Part shown: positions 23,470-35,400 of the stretch, piece after piece
Layout of the letters: each line of letters starts with the position of its first letter
How positions within the stretch are numbered: the stretch's first letter is position 1
Origin: Sphaerolaimus hirsutus
Taxonomy: Eukaryota > Nematoda > Chromadorea > Monhysterida > Sphaerolaimidae
Assembly: GCA_964036195.1 (NCBI GenBank)
Contig: OZ038450.1
Location: 32,164,612 to 32,228,611 of the forward strand
Direction: 5' to 3'
Length of the DNA: 64,000 nt
Notes under the pieces: generated by a model
What the model saw: the letters and a program-made list of their open reading frames with translations, nothing else
Database searches by the model: none
Told to the model about the DNA's origin: nothing
Translations under genes and position numbers: made by a program

Positions 23470-23490
23470 ATCACGCCAGTGTAACCGCGG

Positions 23491-23908
23491 TGTTGTAGTT
23501 GTCCACTACATTCTATACACTTGCATTTCCACAGTTGTATAGGGTTTTGGGTGTTTGGTCTGAACCGGTAACTTTCATGTTTCAACCAATCTTGAGTAGT
23601 GACTACTTGGGTGTTCAGGTCAGTTGATGTTCATTGACTCATTTCCCTCATTATTCATGTCCCCTTCGGGGGGTGACCATCTATGAATATAAGATGCCAA
23701 GACTTTGAGACCCGTGTCGCCGTGCGACGTTCCACCCAAAACGCAACAACACCACATCTCAAACGCAATGTATCCATCCTTGGTTGTTGGCGCTGTGGAC
23801 TTGGCTTTGCCTATTGTTCAAGTTCCACTTGCCAATCCATCATAAACTCAACTGAATCCCTGCCTGTGTGCCACGGACTCAGCACACAACTATCTCGTGC
23901 ACACAACA
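23491..23908 (+). mobile_element. Solo LTR (family of the miniature element at 58425)
   Basis: 418 bp starting TGTTGTAGTT and ending GTGCACACAACA, flanked by GCGG on both sides (4-bp duplication). It is about 85-90 % similar by eye to the 430-bp LTRs at 58425 and 59880. Recombination between two LTRs has evidently removed the interior. It interrupts the integrase of the older gypsy element, so it is younger than that element. Confidence 0.8.
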
Positions 23909-26421
23909 GCGGGTACTCACAATAGAATATATTTCGCGGATCCGGCCATTAACTCCCTCAACCATCCCATTTGCGGCAGGGTTATGTGAAGAAACTGGCG
24001 AATGTGTGGTACCATACTGTGAGCACAACGCCCTGAAAAACTCGTTCACATATTCCATACCCTGATCAGTTATGATCAACCTCGGGGTGCCACAGAGCAA
24101 AAATATCTTTGTCAACACTGCTCGCGCGACAGTGTTTGCATGAAGAGACGGGACAGGAATTGTGACAATATATCTTGTGCGCGATGCTAGGCAATATTTG
24201 AGTGTACTCCAGGAGTCGAGCATTTCCTCCAACCAGTCAAATGATGTATTGCCATGTTTCGGCACTTTGCCTTTTAGAACACTGTAGAGTGGTGCTGAGA
24301 GGCGGCTAAAATTGGGTATAAAATGTGAATAATAGACGCATTTTCCCAAAAACCTGTGTAATTCCTGTTTTGAGTGCATTTTGGGAAGAGCGGACATGGC
24401 CTTGACCCTGGAAGGCACTGGGGAAATCCCAGCAGCGGATATCTGGTGTCCCAGATACTTTAGAGTCAAGGTGAAAATGTTACACTTTTTGGGCTGCATG
24501 CGTAAATTATCCCAATGCAATCTAGCAAACAAACGTCGTAGGTGTCTCAGGTGTTCCTCTACTGTGTCGGAACAGCACAGGACATCGTCAATGTATGCGC
24601 GTACCCATGCACGCATCAGATCCTCATTGAGATCTACAAGCATGAGCGTCATGAGCCTGGAAAAAGTGGCTCCACTATTGCATGCGCCGAACGGCATGCG
24701 CGTATAACGGAATTGTCCCAAACTGCACACAAAAGACGTTTTTTCTTTGGAACTTTCATCAGCCAATGGCACATTGTAGTATCCGTGACTGATGTCAATG
24801 GTGGTAAATATCTTTTGCCCAGCGAATTCCGCTAAAATTTCCCCTATTCTGGGTAAAGGGTAGCTATCAATTCGCGTAATGAGATTCACGAGTTTGAAAT
24901 CGATGCAGAATCGCCAATCATCTGTACCTTTCGGCGTTATGGTAATCGGTGATGCCCAGGGGCCGTCTGAATATTATATAATTTTTTCCTTTAACATTGA
25001 ATTTATTGTCTTGTTAATAAATTCACGTTTGTGACTGGGTTTGTACCGTGGTGCCTGTTTTATGGGAGGGTGATTTGGGTCTGTGATAATGGCATGTGAC
25101 ACTAAAGGTGTACAGCCCACATCATAGTCAGAACAGGAAAATATATCGTGAAAATCAGCAATAAGCTCTTCAAAAGCTTTATACTGTTCAACATTGAATG
25201 GTATTCTATTTTTCAAGGGTAAATTACCCATAATGAATGCCAAACGTTCTTCCTTTGATAGCTCAGAACTGGGCTGCTGCTGAATGTCTGGAGGTGTCGG
25301 CATCAAAATTGCCTGAGCACAGATTGGTGTGGTCTCCGTAAAATCATCTTTTTTCACCCCCCAAATAACTGCAGATAGTTGGCTTGAGAAAAAACATGCC
25401 CCCAATTTACACTAGGTTTGAAAATGCCATCACATGCAATTAAGCTGACCGTGGCCACCTCTGTGCCAACTCTGTGCAAATCAATGGGCGTGTCAGAGCG
25501 GTTGAGAAATAATAAGTTGATGGTTGATTCATTGGTGGTTGCCGTTGTATTATACATTTGCAGATCATGGATAGACGTATCCGTAATTTCTGGTGCACGA
25601 GAGAACAATATTGTTGAATTTTGCCAATTTTTGATTGAAACATCTGTTGGTTTTGTTGGTCGGGTAACAGGCACACTGGCACAACCTTTTGCAGGGATAT
25701 ATAGATGTTTGCACAACTTTGTAGCTGCCAGGAACCACTCAGGAAAATCTGTTTGCAACATCTCAAACTGCTTCATGACGAATTCATCTTTGACCAAAAC
25801 AATTGTCGTCGCTTTTTCCAATGCTAACGGAACCAGCCACGACAATTTCAGGAATGACATAATGTCTGTCCCAATCAAAATCTCATCCATTGCAGATGGG
25901 TCCATGTTAATTAGACAAATAGCTAATACCTTCCTAAGAACATTGTCAATTGGAGAAACGTGTTCTAGGAATAGGGGAATTTCTGACATTGTTCTGGAAG
26001 ACATTTTCCCATTTAACATATACACTTCAACGTATGTTCCCCTCAAATACTTCTCTGAATCCAAATTACTTTTTTCTGCTATTTTTTTTAACACAGAAAT
26101 TGGCAGTATTGTGCAAGTGCATCCATTATCTAGGATGACCCTGCATGGAACTAATTCAATGCGTAGATTTGCAAAAATTTGTGGACCATTGCTTTTTTCC
26201 ACCCATATTGCCAATTTGTGGTTATCTCTCACACAGGTGAATGCTTGAAATTGAGTATCGTGATCAAGACCATATTCATTGGAATTATTTCCCATTATGG
26301 GACTAGTATATCCAGCCACTGTGATTTTGTCATTTTCAATCATGAGATCATTCATCAAAATCAGTGGAACTTTGAGTGTCTCCTGGAATAGCAGGGGCGC
26401 CGGCAGGGAATACTGCGTCAA
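23909..26421 (-). pseudogene. Broken pol (protease, RT, partial integrase) of gypsy element
   Basis: Minus-strand order is as follows. A protease-like segment around 25354..26421 has DNGCTCTILP where retropepsins have D-T/S-G. A linker with the RT entry region (24974..25405) follows, ending near the conserved ISPWAS-type position. RT (about 24360..24900) has ISHGYYNVPLADES, the RMPFGACNSGATF box and an intact YIDD. The frame then passes directly into the second half of an integrase core (ITDQGMEYVN with the following glutamate), so RNase H and the integrase N-terminus are deleted. A stop and frame changes near 24.9 and 25.4 kb separate the pieces. Confidence 0.75.
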
Positions 26422-26430
26422 GGAATTGTA

Positions 26431-28565
26431 CTACATGTTCGTCTGTTTCCTCAAAAGGGTCTGCGAAATATTGAAGTTTTGCAATTGTGACCAAAAAGTC
26501 CTTTCCCAGTTATGGGACAGACCGGCATCCGACTCAAGCACTGCTGCCAGCCAGTTTTTGAACTCATCGCAGTAGATATTCAAACAGTCACTTGGAGGCG
26601 GCGCCCAATTTTTGCTGTTTTCAGCACATGCCGCGGCTTTAGCTGAAACATGTGGCATAGCTGAATTCGATGTGTGTGGCGGCCCATATTTCCTAACTTG
26701 ACCATACCCCTCTGATTTGGGTGCCTGCGATGTCGGGTCAATTTTCGCTGTCGAAAAATCGCATTTGCGTTGTGTTATTCTACACTTGCTAACGCGGTGC
26801 CCTGCATGATTTAGGCGTGGGCACCACGGGTCAATTGCATTGGTATTTATCAATTTTTGCATGCTGAATCTATTATTTCTATTGACATTTGGTTCTGTGC
26901 TAGAAATGTGAGGTGCTGTGCATCCTGTTAAGTTGGTGGGTTTTTTGACAGTTTCAAAATAATTTTCCATTAGCTGCACGCTTTGAACAAGAGGCAGTTT
27001 TTTTATCTTCATTGCATTTTTGAAGATAGCTACAATGAACTTGTCGTAATGTGTTTAGTCAAATTTACTCCACAGCTTGACCGCCACTAGCTGTTCAATC
27101 AAGTGCTTATCGAAATTCATGGACTCTTTTAGCTCAGACAGAATCTTAGACAGCAGATGCAAATAGAAATCCATGAAGGACTCAGCATGCAGCATTGATG
27201 CATTATCCTGTTCAGCGACAGAATACACTTTTTGATATCCTTAAATACCCCCGTTAGCCCCTGGAGAACTTTATTATGGTGCAATAAATCAGTGGGCTCA
27301 AAGAGTGTTGTTAGCATGCGGTATGCGTCACCTTTTAATTTGGTTGTGAAAGTTTCCAGCCAGAATTGTTGCAACAAATTGGTATCAGCCACCGATAGAC
27401 TTGCTATTTGGACTGCCCTACTCCACTCTGCAAAAGTAGTAGTGTCAGTTTTGCCAGAAAAAGTCAGGATTTTATCCAAAATGTGCAGCTTGGCAACCAT
27501 ACAATATTGCAACAAATTTGGTGCTATGGCTGTCATAGCACTTTTTGGCAATTTGGTAAAATCCCGCATAAACCAGGGGTCAGAATCAATGGCCTGATCA
27601 GCCTGCTCCGCCTGCACGTTGACTAGTGCTGGATCGATTGCATTAATATTAGCATTAGCAGGCGGAGATTTTAGCGGAGATTTCAGCGGAGATTTTAGAG
27701 GAGTTGTCAAATCCACGGTAGGCGTCTGCAGAACCCCTGCTGTATCCGCCACCTGGGAATGCACCCCGTGGTGCTTGCGCAACATGTTGAACCTGTCCTG
27801 CAAGTTGTTCAATTCATTAAGTTAAGTTTCAGTACTATCCAACAAGGGTTCCTGTGGGCTACGTGACACAACCATTTCAGAAATTGCAGCCGACAACCTA
27901 GATTGAGATGGTAGGGATTCACTGAAGTCCAGTTGAAATTGAGTTTCATGTAAATAATGATTCACAACAGACTGTGTCAAGACACATGGTGGGATAGGCG
28001 GCGACAAATAAACTGCCACATTCCGCATCTCTGCCACACATTTTTCCATTGGTGCGCGGAACTTCACAAAATCGTATAGCGTATTAGAACTAACCGGTGC
28101 CAGCCTGTTGACACGGTAATCTTGCCCCTGGAATACCCAATTCTGACAAACCAGAGCCATCCGCGGATCAAACGTACCTGTGGCTGGGTCTGCAACCGGA
28201 ATCGCAACCACACTGCCACTACCGGACACCTGAGCTGGGGCACTGCAAACGCTTGCAGCACTCAAATTGCAGACACCCCCCACATTATGACTCACGTGTG
28301 GCCGTCGCGCTGCGCGACACAACTGTTGATCCTGCATTTGACGCGAGAACTCAGGATGATTCCCCGCCAAGGGTAATGCATTCACTGGATGCTGGCGCGT
28401 GTGCCGACGCGCGGGTGCCAACTTGGCAGTTGACGTTGACATTGTGACAGTTGTCACTGTTGACAGCAGCGCTGCCACCGGCAGAATAGCCGAGATCAGC
28501 AAAAACAGCCAATAATTAGCCGGCATAAGAATAATAGCAGCAGCTAAATCAGATAGACCCAACAC
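26431..28565 (-). pseudogene. gag-like region of gypsy element
   Basis: Three consecutive minus-strand open segments (27822..28565, 27129..27812, 26431..27012) in shifted frames. The last has a cysteine-histidine cluster (WCPRLNHAGHRVSKC) resembling a Gag zinc knuckle, and the middle one a repeated LKSPLKSPLKSP tract. Assignment rests on position upstream of the protease and on this cluster. Confidence 0.55.
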
Positions 28566-28606
28566 GGGTAATTAGCACTATTTCTAAGTAGATAATAATT
28601 GCCAAG

Positions 28607-28624
28607 TCCCCAGCACGTCCACCA
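28607..28624 (-). promoter_or_regulatory. Candidate primer-binding site of gypsy element
   Basis: Minus strand begins TGGTGGACGTGC directly inside the 5' LTR. A TGG start is expected because it pairs with a tRNA 3' CCA. The tRNA was not identified. Confidence 0.4.
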
Positions 28625-28626
28625 GA

Positions 28627-29088
28627 TGATGTTTTGGGGCCCGAAGTGTTGGATTGTCGAAAAGTTTATTGGGAGCATTGGCGATCTTGATTGTATGCTA
28701 AAGCACAGAATAAATGGGTTCCAAAGGGGAACTCTATGAAAAGTGCATAAAAGGGATCATCTCCACATCATCCCTCCCCAGTAAACGACCAAACTCAAAC
28801 AAAAAAACATCACGAAAATCACCTTACCCCCCTACGCAAAAAGATTTGAACAAGAGTTGAGTGTATCAATCACAGATCGTCATGTCCTGTGACAAAGTAG
28901 ACGGCTTTGCGGTTTTGTAACAATTTGTGATTTTGTGACAAATTTTGTGATTTTGTAATTTAGGTGTAACATTCATGTTGGCCGAATTGCAACAACCGTG
29001 GAGTAGGAATGTATCGATGGACAGTGTTATAATTCACCCAAACAGTGTACACAAGACATCCATAGCTAATATTTTGTGTGTAGATGAA
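28627..29088 (-). repeat. 5' LTR of the minus-strand gypsy element
   Basis: Direct repeat partner of 22548..23008. Confidence 0.75.
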
Positions 29089-29792
29089 AAGCGCATAAAA
29101 TGGATCATCTCCACAAATACATCAATGATGCGTTTTTCTCTCCTGATCAGTGTTTCTTAGAAAAACTGTTTGGCAAAATGACATTTTCTGCCCCCTTAAA
29201 GTACGTTTTCTGTACTCGCGTATTTTCAAAAAGTACACGAGTAAGTGAGTACGAGTATTTTTCTCGGGAGGAAACGTAAACGTATTTACGCAGTACGCGT
29301 TTACGCGATTTTTCGAGTAAATGTAAATACGTTTTAACAACTGTGCATTTATGGTTGGGACCTTGCGCCGCCTATGTGGTGAAGCATCATGCGATTTTGT
29401 TCCACTTAGGTTACATTACTTATTTATGTCTAAAGTTCGAACTTGAACAATTCCATTCAATGCACGGTGGATTTTATCCCGTCTAGTTTAACTTTTTATG
29501 GGAGAACAATGCCCCACAAGAAAAATCTACGTACATTTTTTTGGCTCAGTGCCAACATTTCATGTTTGAAGTGGCAGGTTTTTCAAGTGGGGAATTATTG
29601 GAGTAAATGTGGAGGGTAGTTTGTTTATTCATCTCCAAAAACAGCGATGTGCCACTTCAGACCAATATGCTTTTGAAACTTGTTTTTCCACCTTCTGCAT
29701 TTTGTTCATACCGAGTCATTGAGTACTATTGAGATATACTCATTGAGTACCCAGTGATTTGAACAGTAATTTTATGTCTATATTTTACTATG
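29089..29792. other. Spacer after the gypsy LTR
   Basis: Starts with a short duplicate of internal LTR sequence ('gcataaaatggatcatctcc'), then an 'aacgtatttacg/cgtaaatacgtt' inverted segment (29160-29340), then unremarkable AT-rich DNA. No coding signal was recognised. Confidence 0.4.
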
Positions 29793-30037
29793 CCGTATTT
29801 CCTCGAAATACCTCCCGGGGATGATTGTTTCATAGTGCTCCCGAGAGGGGGTGGGGGTATTTCGAAGGGGGGGGTTATTATTTCGCCAGAAATTTTTTGA
29901 AATCCTAGTACAAAATCGTTGTTTGCGATGAGCGCTGGGGTAGAAAAATGCACCAATAACTGACATGTATAGACTCGTATAGAGTAATATTAGTACGTAG
30001 ATGGTAAATATAAACACTGTTCTAACGTGATTCCGAC

Positions 30038-31972
30038 TAGCATTGAAAAAATCTCTGGGAGATTTATATTTAAAAAATCTCAGAAAATCTCAGAAAATAT
30101 AAGATTTTCTGAGATTTATATTTTTTCCATGATTTTCCAGAGAGATTTAATTATATTTTCTTCTGATTGAGATAATCTCTCGAGAAAATCTCTCGATATT
30201 GGCTCATTTTCACCTTCAAATTCACTAGTTCATGTGCTTTTTTGCCAATTTTCATCTTTTTTTACTACCATATTATCTCGAAATACTCCCATGGGGGTAT
30301 ATGATTTGCCAGCAAAAGTTGAGGGGGGTTAGTTCGAGGGATGGGGTTAATTCAAGGGGAGATAATTCAACATACTACAGTATATATTTGCTTATATATC
30401 CATGTTTGGCTATTTTCCCCCTATTTGTAGATTTTCCTCCCCTTTTTCTGTTCTATGGCATGAAAGAGCCAATAAAAAGTCTATCCAAAATACAATTTCT
30501 GTACTAAAGTACTTTCAAACAAAAGACACATTAGAGTTAAAGTCTTTCAAACAAAAGACACACATTATTATACACAAAAGAGAGTACTGGTAATTTTTCA
30601 GAGGAAATTTAGATGTATTTACTTAGTACTCAAGTAAAATTTATATGTATTTTTGTGAAAATATGTTTTAACCCCTCCTGAACCATACTGAACCCCTGTG
30701 CCTGCAGTCCAATAAAGACCCAGTACTCAAAAGTATGGGGGCTGTACCGGAGGTCTACAACTAACTAAGCTATTTGAACAACTGAAGAGTTGGCAGCATG
30801 CTTTGGAAATATAGTTACCAAATTTTGGTGAAAAGGTCATCTGATAAATTCTGTGGGGATCGTCACACGTGAAAGCAATGTATTCTTCTACGAGGAAAAT
30901 GTACCCAAATCATGTTTTTGTTCATTATTCAGATGCTATATGGTAGTACAAAATGCTGTCAGTAGACAATATGCTGTTATCATATGGGAAATTGTGATTG
31001 AAAAGGTTTAACAACACAATGTGCTTAATACACAGTGAAAGGTAGCTCTCTGACAACTCTCCTACAACTCGCTTCCAACTAGCTGACAACAATTTGTTTA
31101 CTGTTGGCAGCGAGTTGGAACATAGTTGTCAGCGAGTGGCAGCGAGTTGGAACACAGTTGTCAGCGAGTGGCAGAAAGTTGGGGTGCATTTTCCCAGCAG
31201 CTGCACAGCTGGCAGTGAGTAGTCAGCAAGTTGAATGTAATTTGCACCACATGCACTTTATGGAAGTGTGTACAAATCGTTTTGACCCATAAAATGTATA
31301 ATCAAACAAGAGTGCAGAAAATGAGAAGAAAGGGTTACATTCTGATTGGTATTGTACTGCTGTGAGAAGTCCACACTTTCTACACTGAAGACATTTGTAT
31401 AGTCATTTTTCCAGTTGTTATTCCTGATTTAGTCATTTGACATGATTTTTTGCTTTATCATTATGCATTTTATATTTCCTCATTGCCTCAATTTTTACCA
31501 ACCTTTGCATTTAATTGCATTTGTTTTACCATAATATTTCATCACCACCTTGTGAAAAGTGTTTTGGGTCAAATGAAGGCTGGAAATGTGTATTTTGGCA
31601 GCGAGTTGTCAGCCAGCTACCACATGCACCAAGTAAATATGTCAGCGAGTTGTCAACAAGCTGCATTTTGTTTGTCAGCAAGCTGGTCCTATTTTTAGGC
31701 TTTGGCAAGCGAGTTGTCACCTAGTTGTCAGAGAGCTACCTTTCACTGTGATATCTACTCTCAATGGTTCAAACACCTTGGAATATCAATTAAATCATAC
31801 TTTAAGTTGAGAGATTTTATGAGATTTTTTTGAACTGCAAGAAATTTTCTCAGAGATTTAATTATATTTTCGAAAATGACCCAAGAGATTTAATTATATT
31901 TTTTTCTTGAGCGATTTTCTGAGATAATATTTAATTATATTTTCTCAAAATCGGTCGTTTTTTTCAATGCTA
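30038..31972. mobile_element. hAT-type element (TAGCATTGAAAAA ends, 8-bp TSD)
   Basis: Starts TAGCATTGAAAAAATCTC and ends TTTTTTTCAATGCTA. The flanks repeat ATTCCGAC exactly, and the intact form of this target ('gtgattccgacattg') is readable in other MITE copies. Subterminal arms are 'agagatttaattatattttc' repeats. The interior holds a degenerate CCGTATT-type MITE (about 30268..30375) and the MITE 31031..31750. No transposase frame was seen. Confidence 0.8.
31031..31750. mobile_element. 720-bp MITE, CACAGTGAAA ends, 3-bp TSD (ATA)
   Basis: Same family as 14933..15290: CACAGTGAAAGGTAGCTCTC at the left, exact inverse at the right, ATA on both sides. Arms are 'gttgtcagcgagtggcagcg' words; the middle 31220-31560 is unrelated AT-rich filler. 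Confidence 0.8.
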
Positions 31973-32242
31973 ATTCCGACATTGTTTTTACGTGTGTTCT
32001 GCACTACGCAGAACACAAACTGCAGTATTTGTCATGTACGTTAGCTTTACACTCAATCTGGGGGGGGGGGGGTATTTCGAGGGGGGGGTGATTGTTTCAT
32101 AGTGGTCTCGTAAGGGGGGGGGGATCAAACGAGGGGGGTTGGGGTATTTCGAGGGGAGGGGGCGGTATTTCGAGGAAATACGGTAGTTGAGTACAAGAAT
32201 AATTAGTTTTCATCATTTGTGTTACACGAATCAAACATATGA

Positions 32243-32419
32243 TCAGATTTCACCCGATTCCCAGCACCTCTGCTCATCAGCATTGTCTTCACAATCATAC
32301 TCTCCATCACATTCAAATTCGCTCGGCATGCAAGCATTTATAGATTGATCACTTAGATAGCATTTGAGACCTGCTTCACAGAAGAAACCATTCGTACACT
32401 TGTCTTTAGATTGGCAATC
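32243..32419 (-). CDS. Terminal LDLa exon of the PAN-LDLa gene
   Basis: 177 nt from 'aggcgccag' to TGA at 32243-32245. It encodes [14 protein letters not shown] then [17 protein letters not shown]. The acceptor is the one that supplies the final DxC of the preceding LDLa module. The long open frame running upstream to 32854 is intronic repeat, not exon. Confidence 0.75.
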   Translation of the reverse strand, partial: DCQSKDKCTNGFFCEAGLKCYLSDQSINACMPSEFECDGEYDCEDNADEQRCWESGEI

Positions 32420-35400
32420 CTGGCGCCTGTTTCGAAAGTGGACAAGTGAAATGAGAGGTGACAAGTGAAAAGTTAAGTGAAATGAGAGGTGAAATGTGAA
32501 GTGAAGGGCAACGTGAAAATTGAAGTGAGGTGACAAGTGAAAAGTGAAGTGAAATGAGAGGTGACAAGTGAAGTGAAGGGCAAAGTGAAAATTGAAGTGA
32601 GGTGACAAGTGAAAAGTGAAGTGAAATGAGAGCTGAAATGTGAAGTGAAGGGCAACGTGAAAATTGAAGTGAGGTGACAAGTGAAAAGTGAAGTGAAATG
32701 AGAGGTGACAAGTGAAGTGAAGGGCAAAGTGAAAATTGAAGTGAGGTGACAAGTGAAAAGTGAAGTGAAATGAGAGGTGACAAGTGAAGTGTAGGGTGAA
32801 GTGAAAATTGAAGTGGGTGACAAGTGGAAAGTGAAGTGAAATGAGAGGTGTCAAGTGAAGTGAAGGGCGAAGTGAAAATTGAAGTGAGGTGACAAGTGAA
32901 AGGTGAAGTGAAATGAGAGGTGAAATGTGAAGCGAAGGGATAATTGAAATGTGAAGTTAAATGAGAGGTGAAATGTGAAGTGAAATGAGAGGTGAAATGT
33001 GAAGTGATATGAGAGGAAACAAGTGAAGTGTAGGGCGAAGTGAAAATTGAAGTGGGGTGACAGAAAAGTGAAGTGAAATGAGAGGTGAAATGTGAAGTGA
33101 AGGGCGGAGTGAAAATTGAAGTGAGGTGACAGAAAAGTGAAGTGAAATGAGAGGTGAAATGTGAAGTGAAATGAGAGGAAACAAGTGAAGTGTAGGGCGA
33201 AGTGAAAATTGAAGTGGGGTGACAAGTGGAAAGTGAAGTGAAATGAGAGGTGACCAGTGAAGCGAAGGGCGAAGTGAAAATTGAAGTGAGGTGACAAGTG
33301 AAAGGTGAAGTGAAATGAGAGGTGAAATGTGAAGTGAAGGGCAAATTGAAATGTGAAGTTAAATGAGAGGTGAAATGTGAAGTGAAATGAGAGGTGAAAT
33401 GTGAAGTGAAATGAGGTGACAAGTGAAAAGTGAAGTGAAATGAGAAGTGAAACAAAAATAATAAAAAACAATTTCACTTCACTTTTCACTTTGCTTCTCA
33501 CTTGGCTTCGCTTCTCACTTCGCTTGTCACTTGTCCACTTGCGGAACTGGCACCTGCTCATCTGCGCCATCTTTGCAGTCATCCCATCCATCGCACAGAT
33601 ATCCACTTGGGATGCAACCATGCGGACTTTCTTCCTTGTCTTTAGTGCCCGTGGTGCAGTAGAAACCATTTGCCAAGCAAGTGCCATCTGAGTGTTGTCA
33701 ATATGTGACTTGTTTATGAACACTGGACAGATATTTACCGTATCAAATGGGGGAACATTTTAGAGTGATGATTCTGGGTGACAAAATAGTCTGTGAAGCC
33801 ACTTCAACTTGTCCACTATGTGCCACTCCCATACATTTAAAATGCCCTGCAAAATGTCAAATGTCATGCAAAGTGTCAAAAGTCATGTAAAATGCCCTGC
33901 AAAGTGGCAAACATATGTTTGCCACATTGCAGGGCATTTTAAATGACTTTTGACACTTTGCATGACATTTTACATTTTACAGGGCCCTTTATAGATTCAG
34001 GGAGTGCCCCCAGATGCAAAGAACATAGCAATGCTTGTCACAATCCTCTGTACACTAGAGAATTCATAGTGTAGATTTTTTAAAGCATTTTTGGCTCTGT
34101 TAATGTAAGACCTATTCCTGTATGGCGCCATTTGCTTGTCATTTTGCATGTGTGCAGGCACACAGCAATAATTTAAGAACACATAAAAAATTAGGGCCCA
34201 ATTTGATGTTTGGCCATGGATAATTTGCAATTCTTGTTTTGCTGATGGATCAAATAAGGTCCTGGAGCACAAAACACAGCACTTGTAACCAGGCTGTCTG
34301 TGAGATATGGCATTTATTGGTATAACACGTAACACACTAAAAATTGCATCTATAACACGCGTGCAACACGGATGTTTTTTTTTTACCTTACAAGAGGTCA
34401 GCCTGAATCGGTAGCTGACCCATCTAACCCGTAAATGAGCACGCGCAAAAAAAGTGATTATGAAATAACACGCAACAGGCGCGTGTTATGTATATGTATT
34501 AGGTTAGCCATAAAATGGATGCGGGTGCAACAAAAACATATAACCCGGTCCGATTTTTCATTTTTCAGGTGGGTTATGGTAGGTTTCCATACTAAGTGTG
34601 ATGTCCGACGAGTACATCTGGTTATTTTTGTCCCACTTTGCTTACAACACCTGTCCCAAGACTTCACTCTGTTGTTTTTTTCAAGTTACAACACGCTTAA
34701 CCTGAAAAATATTTCATTTGGGTATGCCATATTTTTATAACACGATTTCTTCCAACAATGCGATGTGTGTTAGTGAAAACAGCTAACACAGCAAAATGGA
34801 TTGACCTCTGTTTCCCGTGCCTGTCTTACGCGCAATGAGTCGGGTTTGTCTAAATTAAGGTAAACAATACCGCGCTTCCAAATACTAGTGCACGTTAAGC
34901 AAGAACTGTACGCGCCTCATTATAACACGCTGTTATATTTACCACGTGTTATAATTTCACCAACAGCCTGCTTGTAACAAAAAAGTGTGCAACTTCTAAA
35001 TAGTACAGATTTTTTCCTCCCATTCATGAAACCAGCTTCCTGTTTTGGTACAAATTTTGTACCATAAACAAAGCAATTTTCCTTAGTACGCCAGGTTGTT
35101 TTCTCAAGAGTGTACATAACTTTAAAATAACTATCAAACTTCAAAAATGATGTAAAGTATTTATTGGACTACAGAAATATACAACTCATGCTCATACTCT
35201 TTAAAACACTTGAAAACTAAGACTTTGAAGATTATTAACAATTTTGCTTGCAATTATTACCTTGACCACATCCCTGCTCATCAGAATTGTCCCCACAGTC
35301 ATCTTCGCCATCACAAGTCCAGTATGAAGGAATGCATTTAGCCGTAGAAATGCACTTGAATTCATCTGTGTCGCAGTCCCGGCACACTGTATCACATAAG

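Larger units (their letters stand above)
22548..29088 (-). mobile_element. Decayed Ty3/gypsy-type LTR retrotransposon (minus strand)
   Basis: Direct repeats of about 460 bp bound the element. The inside reads, on the minus strand, gag, protease, RT, a fragment of integrase and an integrase C-terminus. RNase H and the first part of integrase are missing, frames are interrupted several times, and a solo LTR of another family splits integrase. A candidate primer-binding site starting TGG lies just inside the 5' LTR (28607..28624). I saw no clear target-site duplication; extra LTR-like sequence at 29089-29125 suggests rearrangement of that end. Confidence 0.8.
29793..32183. mobile_element. CCGTATTTCCTCG MITE, interrupted by a hAT-type element
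   Basis: The ends CCGTATTTCCTCGAAATA at 29793 and the inverse at 32183 belong to one MITE. Its internal 'gttctaacgtgattccgac|attgtttttacgtgtgttct' continuity is broken at 30037/31973 by a younger insertion. The right end lies about 60 nt beyond the stop codon of the LDLa gene. Confidence 0.75.

Noticed and set aside
32406..33723. Minus-strand ORFs of 200-350 codons ([14 protein letters not shown])
   Set aside because: They arise from the stop-free 12/72-bp minisatellite of the intronic foldback element and are open in three frames at once. Only the terminal LDLa part (32243..32419) is supported as exon.
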